Shown piece by piece: positions 17,780 through 26,098 of a stretch of DNA of 64,000 bases. The notes beneath the pieces were generated by a model. The model did not search any database. It was not told where the DNA came from and saw only the letters and a list, made by a program, of their open reading frames with translations. The first letter of the stretch is position 1, and each line of letters opens with the position of its first letter. The stretch comes from Bifidobacteriaceae bacterium. GTDB lineage: Bacteria; Actinomycetota; Actinomycetes; Actinomycetales; Bifidobacteriaceae. The position numbers were made by a program, and so were the translations under genes. The stretch is taken from positions 310,001 through 374,000 of the forward strand of contig JALCQD010000002.1 of the NCBI GenBank assembly GCA_022651005.1, given 5' to 3'.

Positions 17780-17820
17780 TTAAGGGCCACCGCTCGAGGA
17801 ATCGAGTCGGTGGCCCTTAA
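17780..17820. terminator. Bidirectional terminator between the DUF59 gene and glgC
   Basis: TTAAGGGCCACCG (17780-17792) pairs with CGGTGGCCCTTAA (17808-17820), with an inner CTCGA/TCGAG extension and GGAA loop. It lies between two convergent genes. The A/T ends of the stem provide short U-tracts in both directions. Confidence 0.8.
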
Positions 17821-17838
17821 TGTAATCAATAGACGCAC

Positions 17839-19083
17839 TTAATCCTGCACAACTGTGCCCTTCGGAACCACTGTGACGCCAGACGCAGACACTGTAAAAC
17901 CACGCTCTAAATCGTGCTGGCGGTCAATGCCAACAGTCGCGTTCTCCATCAAAACCACGTTCTTGTCAATAATGGCGCGGTAAATGCGTGCCCGCCGGTT
18001 CACCACAACTCCGTCGAAGAGAAGAGAATCCACCACTTGCGCCCACGAGTGCACGCGGACGTTTTCGAACAGAACCGAGTGGTGCACCTCGCCTCCGGAC
18101 ACGATGGAACCAGGCGCAACAATCGAATCAGTAGCATGGCCCATGCGGTCTTCGGCGGAATGCACGAACTTGGCGGGAGGCAACGAGCCTGTGTTGGTGT
18201 AGATCGGCCATTCCATGTTGTACAGGTTGAACTCGGGCACCACGGCGATGAGATCCATGTGCGCGTCGTAGAACTGATCAATGGTTCCCACGTCCCGCCA
18301 GTAGGCGGCGTCCTTCGCGTTGGCGCCCGGGACAACGTTTTGCGTGAAATCGTAGACGCCTGCCTCATGTCGCTGCGCAAAGTAGGGTGCGATGTTGGTG
18401 CCCATGTCGTGTTGGGTGTCGGGCGCCTTTTCGTCGAGACGCAGGGCCTCGAACAGCGCGTCCGTATTTGCCACGTAATTTCCCATGGAGGCAAGCATGT
18501 GCGTGGGATCGTCCGGAAGGCCCTCGGTGGTGTCCGGTTTTTCTTGGAAACCGGTGATGAGGTTCGGGTGCTCGGGATCTGATTGGATGACGCCGAACTG
18601 GTTGGAATCTGCCACTGGCTGGCGAATGCCGGCCACAGTGAATTCCGCTCCCGATTCGATGTGTTGGTTGACCATCTGCTCGAAATCCATGCGATAGACG
18701 TGATCGGCGCCCACGATGACCAGGATATCGGGCTGAACATCCTCGATGATGTTAATGGTCTGATTGATAGCGTCCGCGCTGCCCAAGTACCAGCGCTTTC
18801 CGAGCCTTTGCTGTGCCGGAACGGGAGAGACATAGGAGCCAAGAAGAGGTGAGAAGCGCCACGTGTTGGAGATATGGCGATCAAGCGAATGCGACTTGTA
18901 TTGAGTGAGCACGACGATCTGACGATATCCGGAATTGACGAGATTGCTGAGCGGAAAGTCCACGAGCCTGTAAACGCCTCCGAAGGGGACTGCGGGCTTG
19001 GCTCTATCGCGCGTAAGAGGCATGAGGCGTGTTCCCTCGCCACCCGCAAGAACGATGGAGAGAATCTTCGGGTTCTTTTTCAT
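17839..19083 (-). CDS. glgC: Glucose-1-phosphate adenylyltransferase
   Basis: Makes ADP-glucose from ATP and glucose-1-phosphate, the committed step of bacterial glycogen synthesis. The N-terminus has the nucleotidyltransferase motif [23 protein letters not shown], then the SADAINQTI region, GADHVYRMD and GFQEKPD. The C-terminal third is a left-handed beta-helix with [19 protein letters not shown]. The 414-residue length is typical of GlgC. ATG 19083 has GGAGG 5 bases upstream; a GTG at 19086 is too close. A glycogen synthase is encoded at 53.8 kb, so the pathway is not clustered. Confidence 0.96.
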   Translation of the reverse strand: MKKNPKILSIVLAGGEGTRLMPLTRDRAKPAVPFGGVYRLVDFPLSNLVNSGYRQIVVLTQYKSHSLDRHISNTWRFSPLLGSYVSPVPAQQRLGKRWYLGSADAINQTINIIEDVQPDILVIVGADHVYRMDFEQMVNQHIESGAEFTVAGIRQPVADSNQFGVIQSDPEHPNLITGFQEKPDTTEGLPDDPTHMLASMGNYVANTDALFEALRLDEKAPDTQHDMGTNIAPYFAQRHEAGVYDFTQNVVPGANAKDAAYWRDVGTIDQFYDAHMDLIAVVPEFNLYNMEWPIYTNTGSLPPAKFVHSAEDRMGHATDSIVAPGSIVSGGEVHHSVLFENVRVHSWAQVVDSLLFDGVVVNRRARIYRAIIDKNVVLMENATVGIDRQHDLERGFTVSASGVTVVPKGTVVQD

Positions 19084-19339
19084 CACGACCTCCTTGAAGC
19101 GACGTACATTCGGGCGGCTTCTGCGTTGACGCTGTCTCGAAAACCTTCGTTCTCATCATCTCACTTTTTTGGTTGTGCCTCGCCATGTTTCGCGGTAGGG
19201 AAGGAGATATGTGACGGGAGACAGAGAGTCGAAACACTCCCGTAGCGAACCTGGGAGTATTCTGTTTCAGGTGTCGGGAAAATAAACCGTCCTGCGCCGG
19301 TACGACATAATTTTCGAATCTTCAACGAGGAGTGGGAAA

Positions 19340-20671
19340 TTGGCAGGCCTGTTTACCTGGAAAATTCACGGCGATGGAAAAACTCTCAAACCGGGCGAAG
19401 TTGTTGAACCCGATGAAAGACTGACGTGGGGACGCACCGCCAGCATCGGCGCACAGCACGTTATCGCAATGTTTGGAGCGACCTTCCTCGTTCCAATTCT
19501 CACAGGATTTGATCCCTCGACGACGCTGTTCTTCACGGCCATGTCGACGGCGCTGTTCCTGCTCATCAATAAAAATAAGCTTCCCTCGTACCTCGGTAGT
19601 TCGTTCGGCTTCATTGCGCCTATTACGGCCGTCACCACCGCTCACAAGGGACTTGCGGTTGCCAGCTTCGGCATCCTGGTCACCGGACTTCTCCTGGTGT
19701 TGGTGGGTGTGCTTGTGCACTATGCGGGTGCCAAGTGGATCGATATTATCATGCCTCCGGTTGTCACAGGTGCGATTGTGGCCATCATTGGCTTTAACCT
19801 TGCGCCGGCGGCGTGGACCAACTTCAAGGCTGCGCCCGTCACCGCTCTGGTGACGCTGCTTGCTGTATTGCTCATTTCCGTGCTGTTCCGCGGACTGCTG
19901 GGCCGCTTGAACATTCTGTTGGGTGTTATCGTCGGCTACTTCTTTGCGATGGCGCGCGGTGAGATCAAGTTCCAGGCTGTTGAGGACGCCGCATGGATTG
20001 GTCTGCCCAAGTTCCACCTGCCACAGGTCGATTTCAGTGTTCTTGCCATGTTCATCCCAGTGGTGCTGGTGTTGATTGCTGAGAACATTGGCCACGTGAA
20101 GTCTGTATCGCAGATGACCGGCAAGGATTACGACGATCAAATTGGTACCGCACTGCTGTCTGACGGTATCGGCACGGTTCTCGCCGGCTTTGGTGGCGGT
20201 TCCGGAACCACCACGTACGCCGAGAACATCGGCGTGATGGCGGCCACCAAGGTGTATTCGACTGCCGCGTATTGGTGTGCGGCTGCCTTCGCGCTCATCC
20301 TCAGCTTCTGCCCGAAGTTCGGTGCGATTATCAACACGATTCCGACTGGTGTTCTCGGCGGCGTCACGACGTTGCTGTACGGCATGATCGGCATGCTCGG
20401 CATCCGTATCTGGGTAGAGAACAAGGTTGATTTCGCCCGGCCGATCAACATGATGGTGGGCGCTGTGGTCATGATCGTCGGTATCGCAGACTTCACCTTC
20501 GCCATTGGCAACGTGACCTTCAATGGCATCGCCATTGGATCCATCGCGGCCCTCGTGATGTACCACGGTCTGAAGGCCATCGGTAAGCTCACCGGCACGG
20601 TGCGCACCGATCAGGACGTTGACAATAAGGCAGACGACGAATCCATTGAGAAGGATCCGCCGCTGCTGTAA
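19340..20671 (+). CDS. uraA: Uracil permease, NCS2 family
   Basis: A 443-residue, 12-14 helix nucleobase:cation symporter of the NCS2/UraA group, importing uracil across the cytoplasmic membrane. Landmarks are SYLGSSFGFIAPIT, the substrate-binding AENIGHVKSVSQMTGKD (equivalent of UraA Glu241 region) and GGGSGTTTYAENIGVMAATKVYS (equivalent of the GENIGV motif with a second binding Glu). A TTG start at 19340 follows GAGGAG at 19327-19332. The gene is divergent from glgC across about 250 bases, in which a CATAAT element (19306-19311) could be the -10 box. No pyrimidine attenuator was recognised. Confidence 0.9.
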   Translation: MAGLFTWKIHGDGKTLKPGEVVEPDERLTWGRTASIGAQHVIAMFGATFLVPILTGFDPSTTLFFTAMSTALFLLINKNKLPSYLGSSFGFIAPITAVTTAHKGLAVASFGILVTGLLLVLVGVLVHYAGAKWIDIIMPPVVTGAIVAIIGFNLAPAAWTNFKAAPVTALVTLLAVLLISVLFRGLLGRLNILLGVIVGYFFAMARGEIKFQAVEDAAWIGLPKFHLPQVDFSVLAMFIPVVLVLIAENIGHVKSVSQMTGKDYDDQIGTALLSDGIGTVLAGFGGGSGTTTYAENIGVMAATKVYSTAAYWCAAAFALILSFCPKFGAIINTIPTGVLGGVTTLLYGMIGMLGIRIWVENKVDFARPINMMVGAVVMIVGIADFTFAIGNVTFNGIAIGSIAALVMYHGLKAIGKLTGTVRTDQDVDNKADDESIEKDPPLL

Positions 20672-20850
20672 GCAGCATGTTTGATTAAAAGCGTCTGAAG
20701 CGCTCACGCAGGGTGGGTAGCTGTGACTGGAGTGGAAACGTCCACTTGGGTTGCGGTTATCTGCTCTGTTTTTATTGATGTGAGAAATGTGATTCGTTTA
20801 TCGGGAATTTGAGATCGCACCTGATGGCGCGATCCGCTCATAGTATCGGA

Positions 20851-20876
20851 GTGAAGCACCTTTATGGGTGCTTCAC
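20851..20876. terminator. Hairpin between uraA and the SpoU methyltransferase gene
   Basis: GTGAAGCACC (20851-20860) pairs perfectly with GGTGCTTCAC (20867-20876), loop TTTATG. It sits 4 bases from the stop codon of the minus-strand gene and between convergent genes. The U-tract is weak on both sides. Confidence 0.6.
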
Positions 20877-20879
20877 CGT

Positions 20880-21761
20880 TTATAGTGTCCTCGTTGCCCA
20901 AAAGGCCACCGCTGAGGCGGAAGCAACGTTGAGACTGTCAACTCCATGTCCCATCGGGATCTTGACGGTCAGACTCGTGTGCGCAATGGTGCGCTGCGAC
21001 AGGCCATCGCCTTCCGTGCCGAAAACCATGGCCAATTTGTCAATATGATTCTCGGACCCTGCACCGTTCGCAGGTGAGTTCAGTCGTGCGACCAAGTCAT
21101 CCAGGCCAATCGAATCGTCCGTCAATGCCATCGCCGCGGTCGTGAAGCCGAGCGAGTGCAGCTCGTCGATGGCAGGCGAGGGCCAGGCGTGCGGATCGTC
21201 GCCGCCAATGCGCGTCCACGGCACCTGGAAAACAGTTCCCATCGAGACGCGGGCGGCGCGGCGGTAGAGAGGATCAGCGCAGGAAGGCGTCACGAGCACG
21301 GCGTCCACGTCGAGTGCTGCGGCAGAGCGCATGATGGCGCCCACGTTCGTGTGGTCCACAATGTTTTCCAGAACGGCCACGCGGCGCACGCTGGGATCTC
21401 CGCAAATCTCCGCAACTGTGGGCAGCTTCCAGCGGCGCATTGCCGAAATGGCGCCGCGGTGGAGCCTGTAGCCCGTGATGCGCTTGAGTTGTTCGGGTGA
21501 AGCGACGAACACGTCGACATCCGGACCGAAATTCTTGTCTACGTCGGCGAATTCTTGTGTCATGCCTCCGAGCCACGGCTCTTCTATGAGGAAGGAGAGC
21601 GGTTCGCGGCCCGCAGCCAGCGCGCGGTCGATGACTTTGGGCGACTCCGCGATGAAGATTCCCTTTTCCGGCTCGAGCTTGTTGCGCAGCTGCAGCTCAG
21701 TGAGATGCGTGTAAGCCTCGAGGCGAGGATCGTCGATATCATCAATATGGATCAGGTTCAC
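20880..21761 (-). CDS. SpoU/TrmH-family RNA 2'-O-methyltransferase
   Basis: A 293-residue methyltransferase of the SPOUT (TrmH/SpoU) class acting on tRNA or rRNA with S-adenosylmethionine. Motif 1 is LENIVDHTNVGAIMRSAAALDVDAVL, motif 2 is LAMVFGTEGDGLSQ and motif 3 is VKIPMGHGVDSLNVASASAVAFW; the three together form the trefoil-knot cofactor site. An N-terminal substrate-binding region (ELQLRNKLEPEKGIFIAESPKVIDRAL) is present. Which RNA and nucleotide it modifies cannot be told. GTG 21761 is the start; the ribosome-binding site is weak. Confidence 0.88.
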   Translation of the reverse strand: MNLIHIDDIDDPRLEAYTHLTELQLRNKLEPEKGIFIAESPKVIDRALAAGREPLSFLIEEPWLGGMTQEFADVDKNFGPDVDVFVASPEQLKRITGYRLHRGAISAMRRWKLPTVAEICGDPSVRRVAVLENIVDHTNVGAIMRSAAALDVDAVLVTPSCADPLYRRAARVSMGTVFQVPWTRIGGDDPHAWPSPAIDELHSLGFTTAAMALTDDSIGLDDLVARLNSPANGAGSENHIDKLAMVFGTEGDGLSQRTIAHTSLTVKIPMGHGVDSLNVASASAVAFWATRTL

Positions 21762-21877
21762 GGCGCCAAGCCTAGCAGCGGCAGGGGTCAGCCAGTATTC
21801 TTTGCGTGATTTTCTGTGTGAGGCTGGCTGTTCTGAAGACGCGACGCACCGAGTAGCGAAACGTAGGCAGAAAGTGT

Positions 21878-21883
21878 TATAGT
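21878..21883 (+). promoter_or_regulatory. Candidate -10 box of the tRNA-Leu promoter
   Basis: TATAGT preceded by TG and one base (extended -10, TGTTATAGT from 21875) lies 24 bases before the tRNA 5' end. No good -35 hexamer is evident. Position supports a start just upstream of the tRNA. Confidence 0.45.
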
Positions 21884-21907
21884 TCTATTCGTTGCCTTGA
21901 GGGCAAT

Positions 21908-21998
21908 GTCCGGGTGGCGGAATGGTAGACGCGCTAGCTTGAGGTGCTAGTGCCTAACTTTAACGGGCGTGCGGGTTCAACTCCCGCTCCGGACACCA
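21908..21998 (+). tRNA. tRNA-Leu (anticodon GAG), CCA encoded
   Basis: A class II tRNA. Acceptor arm GTCCGGG pairs with the 3' TCCGGAC, followed by discriminator A (21995) and an encoded CCA (21996-21998). The anticodon stem CTAGC/GCTAG (21934-21938 and 21946-21950) encloses loop TTGAGGT with anticodon GAG at 21941-21943, reading CUC and CUU. A variable arm (TGCCTAACTTTAACGGGCGT region) and T-arm GCGGGTTCAACTCCCGC complete the fold. Confidence 0.97.
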
Positions 21999-22009
21999 GC
22001 AGTAGCGGT

Positions 22010-22050
22010 AAGCGGGAGTAGGTTTCAGTCAATGAGACCTACTCCCGCTT
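22010..22050 (+). terminator. Terminator hairpin after tRNA-Leu
   Basis: AAGCGGGAGTAGGT (22010-22023) and ACCTACTCCCGCTT (22037-22050) form a perfect 14-bp stem with a 13-base loop, 12 bases past the tRNA CCA. A modest T-rich tail follows. It likely ends the tRNA transcript. Confidence 0.7.
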
Positions 22051-22220
22051 CGCATTTCAACTTCCTGGATGGTTGTTACTACTTACTTTCGCTTGAGATT
22101 GCACAGCTGCGTCTCGCTTGCTTTTCGCGTTTGGAATTGTCGGCCGCTCATCCACTCAAGTTAGTAAACAAAAATCGCCTAAGATGATTGTGGAATTTAG
22201 TCAAAGACGATTGGAGAATC

Positions 22221-22643
22221 ATGACCAAGCCTGAGGTCGATCAGGATGAACTGGAAGATTTCATCGGGGGCGGGATGCTCAAGGCGAATGAAGGACACGC
22301 CTTCAAGCTTGAGATAACAGCACTTGCCCTGTTTGGAATGGAAGATTTGTATCGTGGACAGAAAGGATTTTTCAAAAAGGGAAACCTTAATATCTGGTTC
22401 CCAAAAATTAATGGTGAGGAGTATGGGAACTTTATCAGTGCAGACGGAGAATACATTCTTGAATATTTTGATCATACTGAAGAAATAAATTCAAAGGTGC
22501 GAACCAACAGGATTACATTCTGCAAGTTTTCTGACAAATACGTGTTCACAGGTGAATATGTGGCTCTTAATGTTGCCAGGCAAGAAGACCGGTCACTAAC
22601 TATTTGGAAGCGAATCGGTACGCAGTTCCAAAGTCTAATCTGA
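22221..22643 (+). CDS. Orphan AT-rich protein of unknown function
   Basis: A 140-residue soluble protein starting at ATG 22221 after GGAGA; an upstream in-frame TTG (22188) is less likely. No signal peptide or membrane helix. The middle (GFFKKGNLNIWFPKINGEEYGNFISADGEYI) and the end (RITFCKFSDKYVFTGEY then LTIWKRIGTQF) remind me of a beta-rich domain found at the end of some restriction-associated or HNH-type proteins, but this is memory only and no catalytic motif is visible. The gene is markedly richer in A/T than its neighbours and lies just after a tRNA, both hints of horizontal transfer. Function unknown. Confidence 0.65.
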   Translation: MTKPEVDQDELEDFIGGGMLKANEGHAFKLEITALALFGMEDLYRGQKGFFKKGNLNIWFPKINGEEYGNFISADGEYILEYFDHTEEINSKVRTNRITFCKFSDKYVFTGEYVALNVARQEDRSLTIWKRIGTQFQSLI

Positions 22644-22653
22644 AGCAAGAACG

Positions 22654-22679
22654 CCCTCCACTTGTTCGCAAGTGGAGGG
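22654..22679 (+). terminator. Hairpin terminator after the orphan gene
   Basis: CCCTCCACTTG (22654-22664) and CAAGTGGAGGG (22669-22679) form a perfect 11-bp stem with a TTCG tetraloop, 11 bases after the stop. The U-run is weak, but stem and tetraloop are strong. Confidence 0.65.
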
Positions 22680-22981
22680 TCTCCAGAATTCTGGGATAAA
22701 AAAGATTTAGAAAATTTTCTATGAAAAGTACTCGTTCCTAAGCAGAGTTTTCAGCTGTTGCTCGGCATCGGAAAGCATTTGAGAATCTGAAAAGATTTCA
22801 GTCAGAGCAGGCTGGACTTCAGTTTGATTCCCCACCTCGACAGATCCTTCGCAATCGATCTGATCCTGAGGGTGAATACCAGGAAGGCTTCCAGGATCCA
22901 TTAGAGGATTCGGCTAACGCACAGATAGGCAAGACTGCGCAGAGTCCTCCCTGAGTACCGCCCGTGCCATACTTATCTCTT
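22680..22981. other. Non-coding stretch before rsmE
   Basis: About 300 bases without a convincing gene. A 60-codon minus-strand frame at 22719-22901 (ending DAEQQLKTLLRNEYFS) has a plausible amino-acid makeup but no clear ribosome-binding site or recognised family, so I do not call it. The stretch begins A/T-rich like the preceding orphan gene and ends in the rsmE promoter region. Confidence 0.4.
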
Positions 22982-23752
22982 ATGACATCGCCCCTTTTTA
23001 TTGCAACCCCGGAGACCCTCCCACGCACTGTAACGCAAACCCAGCAGCTCACTCTTCCTCCTGACCTCTTCAGGCATGCAGTGAGGTCAATGCGTCTGGG
23101 TGAGGGCGACGAACTCACACTTTCAGATGGCTTGGGCATGCGTGTCACTGCGACGCTTGAAGATCCCGAGAACGGCGTTGTCCGCGTCACGGCGACGGAA
23201 GTTGAGGAGAAACCTCGTGTGCGAATCAGCCTGGTGCAGGCGCTCGCAAAGGGTGGCCGCGACGAAATGGCGATCGAGGAAAGCACTGAAATCGGCGTCG
23301 ATGGTGTCATTCCATGGCAGGCAGATCGGTCCATCGTTCAATGGAGCGGCGCCAAAGCCGCTAAGGCTCAGCGCAAATGGACTCAGATTCTCACGGCAGC
23401 AACGGAACAGTCGCGCAGGGCCTGGATTCCACAGCTCAGTGACGTGATGTCCACAAAACAGCTCGTTCGCTTCTGTGAGAAGGAAACGGCGGAGGGCAAT
23501 CTCTTCGTGGTGCTTCATCAGGATGCCACGAAGACATGGGAGGGAATCGAACAAGCGGCCGAACAGCTGACGGATGGCAAAACCGTTTATTTCGTTGTGG
23601 GCCCTGAGGGCGGTATCAGCGATCGGGAGATTGAGCAATTGACGCAAGCGGGTGCAGAGGTGGTTGTTATCGGACGCACCATACTGCGTGCGTCCACTGC
23701 AGGACCCGTTGCCGTAGCGCTGCTGAGTCGTACGTTGGGAAGATTCTCGTAG
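22982..23752 (+). CDS. rsmE: 16S rRNA m3U1498 methyltransferase RsmE
   Basis: SPOUT-class enzyme that methylates N3 of U1498 in 16S rRNA. Family features are RHAVRSMRLGEGDELTLSDG at the N-terminus, the EESTEIGVDGVIPW and QWSGAKAAKAQRKWTQILTAATEQSRR core, and the cofactor knot VGPEGGISDREIEQL and IGRTILRASTAG. The last motif has Ser where many homologues have Glu (LRTETA), an actinobacterial variant. ATG 22982 (MTSPLFIATPE) fits the family better than GTG 22964. No Shine-Dalgarno is visible; TACTTA (22970-22975) just upstream could be a -10 box, so leaderless translation is possible. A HIT protein gene follows. Confidence 0.92.
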   Translation: MTSPLFIATPETLPRTVTQTQQLTLPPDLFRHAVRSMRLGEGDELTLSDGLGMRVTATLEDPENGVVRVTATEVEEKPRVRISLVQALAKGGRDEMAIEESTEIGVDGVIPWQADRSIVQWSGAKAAKAQRKWTQILTAATEQSRRAWIPQLSDVMSTKQLVRFCEKETAEGNLFVVLHQDATKTWEGIEQAAEQLTDGKTVYFVVGPEGGISDREIEQLTQAGAEVVVIGRTILRASTAGPVAVALLSRTLGRFS

Positions 23753-23824
23753 GAGGCAGCGTTCCTCGTAGCGCGGATATGGCGGAACTTCAAACATGAC
23801 AAAACTTCGTGGCAGAATAAGGCT

Positions 23825-24190
23825 ATGACTGATATGACTGAAAAAACTGCACAGCACACAGATCCTGATTGCCTCTTCTGCAAGATCATTGCGGGCCAGA
23901 TCCCCAGTGACAAGGTGTACGAGGACGACGTGGTCTACGCGTTCAAGGACATCAATCCCAAGGCAAAGGTCCACGTGCTCGTTGTGCCGAAGAATCATTA
24001 CAAAGACGTGGCGGATCTTGCCGAGAACGACCCGAAGACGCTCGTTCACATTGTGGAAACGGCCAAGAAGATCGCGGAAGACGCCTTCCACGGCAACTTC
24101 CGCCTGATTTTCAACACAGGCAAGGACGCAGGGCAGTCTGTGTTCCACGTTCATGCGCATGTGCTCACGGGTGAAGTCCTCGAGGAGTAG
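23825..24190 (+). CDS. HIT family nucleotide-binding protein (HinT-like)
   Basis: A 121-residue histidine-triad hydrolase acting on purine nucleoside phosphoramidates. The triad is HVHAHV in SVFHVHAHVLTG near the C-terminus, and the N-terminal CLFCKIIAGQIPS, the DINPKAKVHVLVVPKNH strand and FRLIFNTGKDAGQSV are standard. The short length matches HinT rather than Fhit. It lies 72 bases after rsmE and about 90 before phoH, an order seen in other Actinobacteria. Confidence 0.93.
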   Translation: MTDMTEKTAQHTDPDCLFCKIIAGQIPSDKVYEDDVVYAFKDINPKAKVHVLVVPKNHYKDVADLAENDPKTLVHIVETAKKIAEDAFHGNFRLIFNTGKDAGQSVFHVHAHVLTGEVLEE

Positions 24191-24278
24191 TTCGCTGCTG
24201 GCACAGGCCCACGTCGCTAGCTTGAGAAATAATGTGTGGCAGTTGTAATAGGTAAATAGCGTAGGTGAAAGGTTCTTT

Positions 24279-25508
24279 TTGGGCACAACGACACGTTCCA
24301 TGACGATTCCATCTCAAGTGAATCCGACGGCAGTTCTGGGGCCAGTAGACGAGGTGCTCAGGGAGCTCGAGAAGGGCTACCCGGATCTCACCATTCTCGC
24401 TCGCGGCAATACTCTGTCCATCATGTCTCATTCGGCGGAATCGGAGGCCAGTGCTCTCGATGCGGAGAGTTTTGTCAGTGATCTCATTGATGCTGCGGCA
24501 TCTGGTTCACCCCTCGATGGAGATGCTGTGCGTCGCCTCCTCGACGAGCGTCGCAGCGCATCTTTCAGCAAGGGGAAGGGCCGCGGTATCAGTGGTCTCA
24601 AGCGTCGCGTCGTACGCCAAGTCTCGGGAGACACCACAATGTCATCGGGGCGTCGTTCCACAACACGCCACGCGGCAGCGTCGCAGCAGCCGGCTGAGCA
24701 GCGCAGCGCTTCCCAGCGGCAGGCAGCAACGGCGTTTGCGGCCTCTCTGCAATCCCGCGAATCCCAGGACCCTTCGCATCCCGATGCTCTCAGTGACTTG
24801 TCTCAGGATCGTCTCGGTGGTCGCCTTCCACGCGTCATCACCTTTGCTCTCGGCGTCCCTGTGCGTCCCAAGACTCCGGGCCAAATCGAATACGTTGACT
24901 GCATCGATCGCAATGTCATCACATTCGGTATTGGTCCTGCAGGAACCGGAAAAACGTACCTCGCTGTCGCCAAGGCGGTGCAGGCTTTTGAAAGCAAACA
25001 GGTGCGTCGCATCATCCTGACGCGTCCTGCGGTGGAGGCGGGGGAGAACCTCGGTTTTCTGCCAGGAACGCTCAGCGAGAAAATCGATCCGTACCTGCGC
25101 CCGCTCTACGACGCTCTCAGCGACATGCTGGGATCCGAGCAGCTCAAACGCTATATTTCCGACGGCACCATCGAGGTGGCGCCGCTGGCGTACATGCGCG
25201 GCCGCACGCTCAATGACGCTTTTGTGATTCTCGACGAGGCGCAGAACACTACGGAACAGCAGATGAAGATGTTCCTCACGCGTCTCGGATTCAATACCAC
25301 CATGGTGGTCACGGGTGATGTCACGCAAGTTGACTTGGGCGTTACCCGTTCGGGTCTCAAATCCATTGAATCCATTCTGGGAGATATTTCCACCATCAAG
25401 TTCGTGCACCTGGGCGCCGGGGACGTGGTACGTCACTCGCTGGTTGGCAAGATCGTGAAGGCGTACGAACAGCACGCCGAGCAGGTGGCGGGCAAGGAGA
25501 AGGCATGA
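24279..25508 (+). CDS. phoH: PhoH-family ATPase/RNA helicase-like protein
   Basis: P-loop ATPase of the PhoH/YbeZ family, linked to ribosome maturation and RNA metabolism. Walker A is GPAGTGKT in [19 protein letters not shown] (about residues 226-233), Walker B is [11 protein letters not shown], and [12 protein letters not shown] follows. The C-terminal 230 residues are canonical; the N-terminal ~170 hold a basic and Gln/Ser/Ala-rich linker ([14 protein letters not shown]), making it 409 residues against 320-350 in typical members. TTG 24279 has GAAAGG 6 bases upstream; ATG 24300 is the alternative. It overlaps ybeY by 4 bases. Confidence 0.92.
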   Translation: MGTTTRSMTIPSQVNPTAVLGPVDEVLRELEKGYPDLTILARGNTLSIMSHSAESEASALDAESFVSDLIDAAASGSPLDGDAVRRLLDERRSASFSKGKGRGISGLKRRVVRQVSGDTTMSSGRRSTTRHAAASQQPAEQRSASQRQAATAFAASLQSRESQDPSHPDALSDLSQDRLGGRLPRVITFALGVPVRPKTPGQIEYVDCIDRNVITFGIGPAGTGKTYLAVAKAVQAFESKQVRRIILTRPAVEAGENLGFLPGTLSEKIDPYLRPLYDALSDMLGSEQLKRYISDGTIEVAPLAYMRGRTLNDAFVILDEAQNTTEQQMKMFLTRLGFNTTMVVTGDVTQVDLGVTRSGLKSIESILGDISTIKFVHLGAGDVVRHSLVGKIVKAYEQHAEQVAGKEKA

Positions 25509-26092
25509 GCGTCGAGGTCGGCAACGAAACCAGTTGGAGCATAGACCCCAAGCAGTTCTCTGACTTAGGCGTATGGGTGATGGACCAGATGAGGGTCAGC
25601 ACCCAGTCCGATCTCACCATCACATTTGTGGATCCCGCACCCATCGCCACGTTGCACGAGAAGTGGATGAGCCTCGAAGGCCCCACCGACGTCATGAGTT
25701 TCCCGATGGATGAGCTGCGTCCTGGTGTGGGATCAGTGACACCCGCTGGCATTCTGGGAGACATTGTCATTTGCCCTGATGTGGCGGTTCAGCAGGCGGT
25801 GGCCGCCGGTCACTCTGCCATTGAGGAAATCATGCTGTTGACAGCGCATGGCATTCTGCATTTGCTGGGATTTGATCATGCGACCCCTGATCAGGAACAC
25901 CAGATGTTTGTACTGCAGCGTCAGCTGCTCCTCACTTTTTTGGCACAGCGACCCGGAAGTCTTGACGAGATTCGACGCGAACCGGGTTCTGTGGACATGC
26001 TTGCACAGTATTATGCGGACGTCGCTGCCAGCAACAATTCAGACGACGGCGGTGCGGCAGACGCCGGTACAAACGGCAAGCAGAGGGGCTGA
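25505..26092 (+). CDS. ybeY: Endoribonuclease YbeY
   Basis: Single-strand-specific zinc endoribonuclease needed for 16S rRNA 3' maturation and ribosome quality control. The zinc motif is [21 protein letters not shown] (His x3), preceded by [11 protein letters not shown] and [11 protein letters not shown]. At 195 residues it is longer than most (150-180) through an acidic C-terminal tail ([12 protein letters not shown]). It is coupled to phoH by a 4-base overlap and followed after 6 bases by a CorC-like gene. Confidence 0.95.
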   Translation: MSVEVGNETSWSIDPKQFSDLGVWVMDQMRVSTQSDLTITFVDPAPIATLHEKWMSLEGPTDVMSFPMDELRPGVGSVTPAGILGDIVICPDVAVQQAVAAGHSAIEEIMLLTAHGILHLLGFDHATPDQEHQMFVLQRQLLLTFLAQRPGSLDEIRREPGSVDMLAQYYADVAASNNSDDGGAADAGTNGKQRG

Positions 26093-26098
26093 TTTCGC

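Noticed and set aside
22001-22050. Possible duplicated tRNA-Leu 3' end (CTCCCGCT) as an attachment site
   Set aside because: Only 8-9 bases match the T-arm and they belong to the terminator stem; too short for an att repeat.
22719-22901. 60-codon minus-strand reading frame ending DAEQQLKTLLRNEYFS
   Set aside because: Plausible composition but no ribosome-binding site, no known family and no conserved neighbour; may be chance or a remnant.
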